Shown: positions 56,008 through 64,000 of the stretch, in pieces
Numbering within the stretch: position 1 is the first letter of the stretch
How the letters are laid out: each line of letters begins with the position of its first letter
Assembly: GCA_037893245.1 (NCBI GenBank)
Contig: JBAIAA010000409.1
Coordinates: 2,285,001 to 2,349,000, forward strand
DNA from: Crossaster papposus
Lineage: Eukaryota > Echinodermata > Asteroidea > Velatida > Solasteridae
Direction of reading: 5' to 3'
Length of the DNA stretch: 64,000 nt
Notes under the pieces: generated by a model
Told to the model about the DNA's origin: nothing
The model's input: only the letters and a program-made list of their open reading frames with translations
The model's database searches: none
Made by a program: the position numbers and the translations under genes

Positions 56008-58034
56008 ATGGTGTTCTATATGTGCCAACGATTGAAAAAAACAACGGGCGTTATCTTTTTTTTTTTTCGTAATTTTTTTTTTTAGTGTCTTTTTTTTTTT
56101 TTAGTGTAATTTTTTTTTTTTTTAAATTTTTTTTTTTTTTTGTAAGATTTTTTTTTGTTTTTTGTAAGATTATTTTGTTTTTATAGAATATTTTTTTTTT
56201 TTAAAGATTTTTTTTTTTTTTTTTAAGATTTAATTTTTTTTTTTTTTTTTTTTTGGTGGCGTCGCATTTTTTTTTTCGGCGTCGCATTTTTTTTTTCGGC
56301 GTCGCATTTGTTTTGGGGGGGAGTCCAGTAAGTACGGAGCCCCGAAAGGACATTAAAAACAACAATTATCTGGTGCACACAAAATAATTTGTGATTTTCC
56401 GGGAATCCTTGATGGAAATCCATGTTTACTGATTACGATTGGCTAGAGCGTGGAGGCAGAATTTAGAGTAAACAGTAAGTAATCATATTGAATTGTTTAG
56501 ACAGGCATTTAGTAAGTAGGCCGTACCAAGGTAATATTTTCATGACAGGGGAAATATGTTTCCAGCGTACCCTGAATCTGAAATATGTGGTGAATTTATT
56601 ATTGAATGTTGAGGATAGGGAGGAACGGTATGTCACTCTAATAGTCTAGTGGGATTTCTAAAAAAAGGCCTTGCATAAGGATCAAGGGACATTTTTGGGT
56701 AAAAGTTGGGAAACAGACTTTTTATAATAATTCAGCTATGCTGAATCCGATAAACCCGGTTTTCAAGCAAAATTTTGAGTTTTTAACCGTCTAATTTGCA
56801 TAATTTGCATAACCGCCAAATTTCCAATTTTGGACACTTTTTGAATCATTTTCTGCAACAACTCTGTAACCAGGCAGGTAAAAATAAATTGTCTATACCT
56901 ACGTTTTAAAGGCCAGGGAATGTGATAAATGCATTTATACAGTAATTAGTGGTAACCCTACTCCTAAATATGCAAATTATCCGCCGCCATTTGAAACAAA
57001 TCGTTTTTCTCAAATATCTCTGTAACTGGACAAGTAAACACGACAAATGAGGTAGACCTATGCTTTGAGAGTGGGTGATGAGGTCAACTCTTGAGATAGG
57101 ATCAAAATATGGTTGAGTTAAGGTATACAAATCACCTTTTGAAGGTGAAATTCCTTAGAACATTCAATTTCTAATTGTTCCCAATTCTTATTCTTCAAAC
57201 GCTAAGGAATCTAAAATATGCTTTATTTTGCGGTATACATAACCCTAAAAAGTAATTAAATATCAATTAGTTTGTACTAGTATTTACTACATTTCCCACC
57301 AACAGTTTTACCCAGAAACGACTTTAGGCCTATAGGTACAGATGTTTTAAAAATAGGTAGGGGACAAATTCAGAAACTGCGTCAGAGAATCAACCAATCA
57401 CAACAGGTTTTACATAGAGTATTATGAACCACACCTACACATATATACTTGAATTTAATCTTGAAGTTAATCGGTCAACTTTAAGTTAATTTATAAGTTA
57501 ATCTTCACATACATTTGAAAGTTAATTTGAAAGATTTGTGTAGATTTGTTATATATTTTCTCTATTAGACTATTAGAGTGACATACCGTTCCTCCCTATC
57601 CTCAACATTCAATAATAAATTCACCACATATTTCAGATTCAGGGTACGCTGGAAACATATTTCCCCTGTCATGAAAATATTACCTAGGTACGGCCTACTT
57701 ACTAAATGCCTGTCTAAACAATTCAATATGATTACTTACTGTTTACTCTAAATTCTGCCTCCACGCTCTAGCCAATCGTAATCAGTAAACATGGATTTCC
57801 ATCAAGGATTCCCGGAAAATCACAAATTATTTTGTGTGCACCAGATAATTGTTGTTTTTAATGTCCCTTCAGGGGCTTCGTACTTACTGGACTCCCCAAA
57901 AAAAAAAATGCGACGCCGAAAAAAAAAAAAACTTTAAAAAAAATAAAAATCTTTAAAAAAAAAAAAAAAAAATATTTAAAAAAAAAAAAATATTCTACAA
58001 AAAAAATAAAATCTGAAAAAAAAAAAAAAAAATC

Positions 58035-58070
<36 letters not shown>

Positions 58071-58181
58071 AAAATTACACTAAAAAAAAAAAAAAAAAGA
58101 CACTAAAAAAAAAAATTACGCTAAAAAAATTAATATAACGCCCGATTTTTTTTACAATCGTTGGCACATATAGAACACCAT
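56008..58181. mobile_element. 2.17-kb foldback element with T/A tracts, copy 2
   Basis: Ends ATGGTGTTCTATATGTGCCA and TGGCACATATAGAACACCAT. Arms 56008-56650 and 57562-58181 are reverse complements containing GGCGTCGCATTTTTTTT units, long T (or A) tracts, GGAGTCCAGTAAGTACGGAG, TAGAGTAAACAGTAAGTAAT and AGGAACGGTATGTCACTC. The loop (56651-57561) has no recognisable gene. Confidence 0.93.
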
Positions 58182-58335
58182 AGGGTACCCCTCTGCCACA
58201 TATCGTGCTGGGTATAGGTTTTTTCATCGCGAATTTTGTTTAAGAACATTCTTTTTTTGGTAACAATTACAGGATATCTAGTGCAATCATTTCGCTGGAT
58301 GCCTAGAATCATGATTTAGTTTCAAATAAGTGTAT
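58182..58335. repeat. Fragments of MITE C and MITE A
   Basis: GGGTACCCCTCTGCCACATA and TCGTGCTGGGTAT at 58184-58215 are a family C end. ACAGGATATCTAGTGCAATC to about 58333 is a piece of family A in reverse. Confidence 0.8.
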
Positions 58336-59845
58336 CATGGTATCATAACATACACCACATAAACAAAAGATGTCACTGAAATGTTTTTATTACGTGACAA
58401 ACAATGAGCTGTTTCGGCTGTTTGGACTGTATCTTGTTTTTCTGTGTACTTGTATGTATAAGTATACTTTCTTCCCAACTGACCGTCTATTTCAATAGAT
58501 ATAGAGTTAAACAGAAAACTTTACTGTAATGTAACTGAACACATTCCAACTCCGGCGAATTTTCACAGCGAATGCTTTGTGACGTTTTCTCGGACGAAAT
58601 TTAATGTGAAAGTTGTTGAAATTAAATTAACAAAATGTTTTCAAATAGCCGAGTAAACTCATAAAATAATAATTATTTCTGATATACCTGTACATATGTT
58701 TAAAACAAATATGCACGACAATAATGATAAAATAGTATCCATGTTTATACTACACATAGATATTTATATTTACATGTATACATCTTAATTGCAGAAAGGG
58801 TATTATAATTATTTTCTATTACGAAACTCCGCACTAAATAATTGTTCAACTAATTGTCCAACTAAATATTTGTATGGGTTTTTGATATCGCTATTTGTAT
58901 TATAATTATACTTGAGTGCATGGTTATTTGAGACCAGAGTTGGTAATTTTCTATGGGCCTAAATTCCAGTCATGGGGCAAGTTACCCCCCCCCCCACACA
59001 CCCAACACTATTGTAACCTAACCCACAGCTTTACCTTACATACGTACTGTGGACATTCCTTTGCACACAGTCGTGAACCACATAACGACCGAGGATCGAT
59101 ATTGTGTTTTCCTTTCTTCTTTTACTTAACCCAATCCCCATTGCTTAGCGCTTGCACCGTCGATCGAGGACAGAATTCGGACAAGCAAACCGTCGATCGA
59201 GGATCCTTTGTTCCCTTTGTTCTCTTTTGTGTTTCGATCCTCGATCGTAATGCAAGACAAGAACACACTTTTAATCGGGGGTGGGCCATTGGATCATTCC
59301 CCAGATTTTTTTGGTGGTAATCTAAACAATAAATGTCAACATTGAGGTCATCCTGTAAGATTTTAATATCCACTTGTATTACAAATATTAACAGAGAATG
59401 AACATTATAATTGCTTTAAACTTACCGCTGTATTGTTTTAGTGAGCAAGTGACTTCGCGATTTTGTATTAGGTGTATATTTGTGTAGCGATTGCAGCGCC
59501 GCTATTGCTCTTTAATTGATATATTCTCTCCTCCACCATCCCTCGCTTTCCGAAATTCCCGGCCGTTATATTTTGTCATTCCCTAAGTCAATAATAACGA
59601 TATGTTTATATCAGCAGAACACAAAATACGCAACACGTTCTATCACTAAATTATTTACAAATGCGATATTTTAAATCCTGTTTTCTTTTAAAGTTGATTT
59701 AGTTTGTTATTTATGTACCCAGTTTTGTACTCATCAGTGTTTTATTCAAATGTTTTTATATTATTATGAATGTCAAGAGCCGATTATGTTTAGTGAAATT
59801 GTTTTTACATGCTGTAAAGATTGCTGTGCCATCTTCTCATAGTGT
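58336..59845. other. No gene recognised
   Basis: Contains a fragment of family C at about 58985-59026 (CAACACTATTGTAACCTAAC). CCGTCGATCGAGGA is repeated at 59156 and 59190 with an inverted CGATCCTCGATCG at 59236. ORFs of up to 134 codons here have no motif. Confidence 0.4.
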
Positions 59846-61827
59846 TTAACCAGTTCGCGCCGAATTTATTTTCAAGTTACCGAGACCACTAGCGGAATTT
59901 TTTTTCATCGAAACAAAATGGGTTTGCTATTCAGTAAAATATCCCTGTTTTGATAATGCAACTACTCCAAGATGCCAACACTTAGTTTATTTACATGTTT
60001 TTGCCAACATTTTGTCGCCTTGGCCATTTTTTATCTTTGTATTTAGGGCATTCAGGGCGTAATATTACTTCAACCGCTACCCGCCATAAAATCTGACGCG
60101 TGTGTATACATCGTCTGTGGAACTACACACAGGGCCGGGGACAAATATACGCGGTAATAATTATATACAAATAATAGCCCAGCTGAAAAGCACCCTTTTA
60201 AGAATTTCAAAGGAGAACAATAGTTGGGACATTTAAATGTCAAGAAATTACTGGACGCAGCTGGTAATCCTCGGCTGTATGAATTCAATTAGCCTCTGTC
60301 ATGACCTTTCTAAAAGGTCAACGCGCGGAAAATTGTCAAAATGGCGGCGCTTACCAACAGCAACACGTGTGTCGTCGATTTCAGAACTTTATGGCTTACG
60401 ACGGAGCTCTAAAGACTGTGGTTATTTCGAAAGAATAAACCGTAGGCATAAGGGTAAATGTCAGCCAAAACTGTAAAATTACGAAAGAGAAAGAAACAGC
60501 GACTGAAAAAATGGTCAGTTTGTAAAAGTGTGCTGCGCTATATTCGTACGTGCGTAGCTATAGCTGTACTTTTACAGCTGTACTTTTAGACGTTTGCATT
60601 GTTTATAAACAGTTAATGTTGGGCCGACTTTCCTCATGCAATGTTGCCAAACTTCTTTGTTGACAAACTGCAAATTCATTGTACCTTTACCATGTTAATG
60701 TTATTAATGCTTGCTATTTACCCTCTGTTAACAATTTAGGTGTAAGCTTAGTCCGAAAAAAACCCAAAACGGTGGCGTCCAGAAATTCGACAGAGTGTTC
60801 CCTAAGTCGCGGCGCAATTGAATAATTCTTGGAAAATCCAAGTTTAATATTTACGAACTTCTTTTAATAGTAAATGTCATTTATGACCCATGTATGGTTT
60901 CAGTCAATAAAAGGGTAAAATATTACTAGATTTCATAGGCGTCTACATTTAATGCGACAGTATTTAAAACTGGTTGGTTTTTAAATTAACATTGCAGGAT
61001 CAGGAATGTTGAAGTTTAACGTCCAAATAGTATTTATGTGAACCAAGTGCTTGTGTGTAAAGCCTCAAATTTATATTTGATGTAAAACAAAAAAAAAAAA
61101 TGCAAAAAGAATATTGCTTGTATCAAGTTGTATGAATTGGCCCCATAATTTGTTTACTGTATGGCATTCAAATATATGGCTTTCAAATAAAGCTTCAGTT
61201 CAGTGCCACTGAAAAATTGTTATTGTTGGGCCTAACCGGTTTTCTAAGGAGCATAAATACACGGCGGGCCTTTTCAAGTGCAGGAAAGAAAATCTAGTTT
61301 TATGATTGGCCATTTTGTATTAAGTATTTCGCCGCAATTCACTAACTATCTGTTGTTTTTCCTCCGTGGTATAGCTAATTACGTTAGTTTTACGCGAGAG
61401 CTCGGAAGCCATATTGAAAAATTTCCGCAAAACGCCCTCTTCGGTTGATTTTCGTCATTTCATGACAGAGGCTAATGGAGGTAATGGAACAAGGGTGTTG
61501 AAAAGGCCTAGTCACTGAAGCGTGATACCACGATATAGCGTATATACACGTCGACCGCGTCAACAAAGCATGCTTGGCAATGTCAACGTATATTCACGTC
61601 CACCGCGTGTATGCCACATGTATATGGTCGTGTATACCCGTCCTCTACAGCGCTAGCGGGTAACTTTTGGCGTAAATACACGTCAACCGCAACAACCAAG
61701 GAAACTTTAGCAGCGTATATGCACGTCCTCCGCGGAATTAAACTGATGTGCCTGACGAATTAACGCGTTATACGTTGATAGAACATTTTGCAGATATTAT
61801 ATACGTCCTCCGGCGCTAACTGGTTAA
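59846..61827. mobile_element. MITE family B copy 3, with family D nested
   Basis: Ends TTAACCAGTTCGCGCCG and CGGCGCTAACTGGTTAA. The interior right part (61530-61800) repeats TATACACGTCCACCGCG-type words. A family D element (60288-61476) occupies the middle. Confidence 0.8.
60288..61476 (+). mobile_element. Family D element, copy 2, complete
   Basis: 1189 bases with inverted ends ATTAGCCTCTGTCATGA and TCATGACAGAGGCTAAT. Longest ORFs have no recognisable domain, so it is probably non-autonomous. Copy 1 lies inverted 4.3 kb to the left. Confidence 0.88.
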
Positions 61828-61924
61828 AGCACAAAGCTTACCAAAGAACCCATAAAATAGTAATTTTAAATCTGTCATCTGATAAAATGCCCTATTTATA
61901 ATTACACTTGTTACAATTGTGTTG

Positions 61925-62928
61925 GTATGGTAATTGCTTTAATTATCATGAATAGGTAGATTTGGGGGTTGTATTTTATATTAATAAATACCTAGGAGAG
62001 TTGATGGCTTCTGATTGGTCGAGACTCGATCACGTGGAGTGGATTATCAGGTAGTAATATCATGGGCTTTCAAGAAGAAGCGAATAAATATTCCCTGAAC
62101 CAGCATTGATCAAGCATCATGTAAGCCAATGATTGGCCGAATGCAACAGTTCTATACGGTAACTTGTAACAAGCACGCGTCAAATCTTGATACTGCGCGC
62201 TATAAATGTATGCGTAATAATATAAATGTATGCGTAGAACGTTTGTATCTATACGCGCGGCATTTAAAAAAAATGCGCGTGTCGTCTGTTAACGCTAGCA
62301 CGTTGCTATGCACGGTGGGCATCAGTGGTCAGCTAGTCTGGTCTCAAAGTATGGGTTATAATAACAACATATATTGAAGAGACAGGGTACCATGCATAAA
62401 CTAAAACATGGCCCCTAAACATAAAAACACGCTGGAAATATCGCCGAAAAGAAAGTCACGAAATGTTTAGCATTTTGACCATTTGTCTCGTTAAAAAGGT
62501 ATTTATTAAAGGTAATAACAGTTCGGCTCGATCCATTACTAGCGGTCATCCCCCAACCCGGTCATTATCACGCAGTAATAACCGGGTCTTCGCACTGTTA
62601 TTACCTACTATGTAAATATTGTTTAACTGACCTGTCGGAAGTATCACAATAATAGATGCTTAGAAAAGCAAACAAAACGCCTGTTGTTTTCAACCGACGC
62701 CAGTCAGTGGTTCTTATGCTGTTCTTGTTTTTGTTTTCGCGATCGCCGTCCGGCGATCTTAATTTTTGTTAAATAAAATTAAATTTGTTGGAACAATTAC
62801 AGGATATATAGGGCAATAATATTGCTCGATGCCTACAATTATAATTTACTTTCAAATAAGTAAGATATTTTCTAATAATTCGGTAGTACATTTTTTTCGA
62901 TATCTGCAATGGTGTTACTGATCTTTAA
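61925..62928 (-). mobile_element. MITE family A split by a 0.6-kb insertion
   Basis: Left part 61925-61983 (TAATTGCTTTAATTATCATG, GGGGGTTGTATTTTATA) and right part 62610-62928 (TTGTTTAACTGACCTGTCGG to GGTGTTACTGATCTTTAA). The insert 61984-62609 is unclassified; its right part has an ACCCGG/CCGGGT and TAATAAC/GTTATTA inverted pattern. Confidence 0.78.
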
Positions 62929-63189
62929 CTCTGTGAATATTGTGCATTCCGAGAAAATATTATTCTAAGATTTCGATTTTAATCAACTACAAATGTTCGA
63001 ATATTTGTCTCTGAGACGCATTTTGGGAATCCGATAATTTTCTTCAAAATGACAGCATGCCAGAAGAAATAATTATACAGGGAGTTTAATGTCAATAATA
63101 TATTTACATCATGCAAAATAAGTAATGCTGTTTTTGTAGTCTGGTTCCTTCTTCATTCGGACGAAATTTCAGAGCACTTTGTAGTACTC

Positions 63190-63515
63190 CAGTGAATTAT
63201 CAAGTCATGAAACCAAACTAGTTGTCTGGCACGCATTAATGTGTACAGTAGGCCCTGTTGCAAATAACATATTGACTATATAAATTTAATAAGTTGGGGA
63301 CAGTGTTTACAAATAGTAAGTAACTTTTTAACAATATCCAGCAGGCAATCATTGGAAATGTATTATACAAAATCCACGTTTCTCGAAAATCACAGCACAC
63401 CAGGGGCCGTGATTTCACAGGATACTCAAAACTGTTATTCACTTACAGTCAAGTAAGGTATTTCATAATAATTCAGTAATTGGTTTTAATGTTTGCAAAC
63501 TGTGTATAATTGTTT
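63190..63515 (+). repeat. Family E fragment
   Basis: CCAAACTAGTTGTCTGGCAC, GTTGCAAATAACATATTGAC and GTGATTTCACAGGATACTC parallel 2805-3076. It ends with the A-like TTTGCAAACTGTGTATAAT. Confidence 0.65.
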
Positions 63516-63634
63516 TATTTAAAACGACTGATGAACGACTGACCAGCTCGTGAGTAGCGCGTTCCAACACGCGGCAGCGTACTGCAACGACCACGTGATT
63601 TGTTGTATAAAAAGCCGACGCGCTACTAAAGTAA

Positions 63635-64000
63635 TGGCCCTGTCACACCAGAAAGTTTTAGGCCAACGCGTGAGTAACGTGTTGGAATTTCGGCAACACG
63701 CGGGTAACCGTTGACCAACACTAGGCCAGCGTACGCAACACGCCGAGCGCGTTACCCACACGCTGGGACACGCTGCCACACGCTGAGGCAAACATACATT
63801 TTTCAACATACCTACAATTTCCAGCGTGTGACTGCACACGCAGGCGGCGCGCAGAAGGGTCGTTACCTACACGTTGAACGCGCTAGTCGATCGTTACCAA
63901 CCCGCTACTCACACGCTGTCATATTTTTACTATAAATCAGTAATGCGTTCCTCACACGCTGAGCGCGTTCCTCACACGCTACTCACGCGCTGGCATTTTT
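63635..64000. mobile_element. GC-rich MITE with CACACGCTG words, cut by the window end
   Basis: Starts TGGCCCTGTCACACC, like the end of the 51598-52314 element. The interior repeats CACACGCTG, CACGCTGAG and GAGCGCGTTCC; the right end lies outside the window. Confidence 0.75.

Overview
This is a eukaryotic nuclear window, almost certainly from a marine invertebrate deuterostome. An echinoderm such as a sea star seems most likely; a hemichordate or amphioxus is the alternative. The evidence is spliced minus-strand exons with GT/AG borders, a single-exon rhodopsin-like GPCR, a fibrinogen-related (FReD) lectin, non-LTR retrotransposons (one with a 2A-like motif), a Penelope-like element, an SGNH-domain retroelement remnant and a very dense load of MITEs and foldback elements. 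Nothing looks bacterial or viral. The species call is inference; no marker settles it.

Only two host genes can be supported. (1) 4229-5530, minus strand: an intact, intronless, 433-residue orphan class A GPCR. (2) 13863-36515, minus strand: a five-exon gene for a secreted 337-residue FReD protein. Its exons are 36455-36515 (signal peptide), 35174-35410 (unrecognised cysteine-containing module), 23028-23221 (Pro/Thr linker and start of the FReD), 15242-15503 and 13863-14122 (rest of the FReD, calcium site, stop). All four exon joins keep frame with consensus splice sites. The introns reach about 12 kb because transposons accumulated in them.

Everything else recognisable is mobile DNA, often nested. 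Intron 3 (15504-23027) holds an old LINE split by MITE sequence and a second LINE. Intron 2 (23222-35173) holds several foldback elements, a hydrolase-domain retroelement broken by a 1.38 kb element made of ATTGGTT/AACCAAT arrays, a VNTR-like GC-rich MITE and a tandem duplication. To the right of the FReD gene (36.5-64 kb) no host gene is visible. That part has a third LINE with a foldback element inside it and a minisatellite grown out of its own 3' coding end, two large palindromes (52867-54105 and 56008-58181), two inverted copies of a 1.2 kb TIR element, and GC-rich MITEs built from short repeated words.

Main repeat families, named here for reference: A (TIR about AGGTAGGATACACCATT, flanked by TTAA, at least 13 copies or fragments), E (A-like ends with another core), B (TIR AACCAGTTCGCGCCGGA), C (hAT-like, 8-bp target duplications in four copies), D (TIR ATTAGCCTCTGTCATGA), F (GGGGCCAATTTCA ends), H (TA|GTCCAGGC ends, long foldback).
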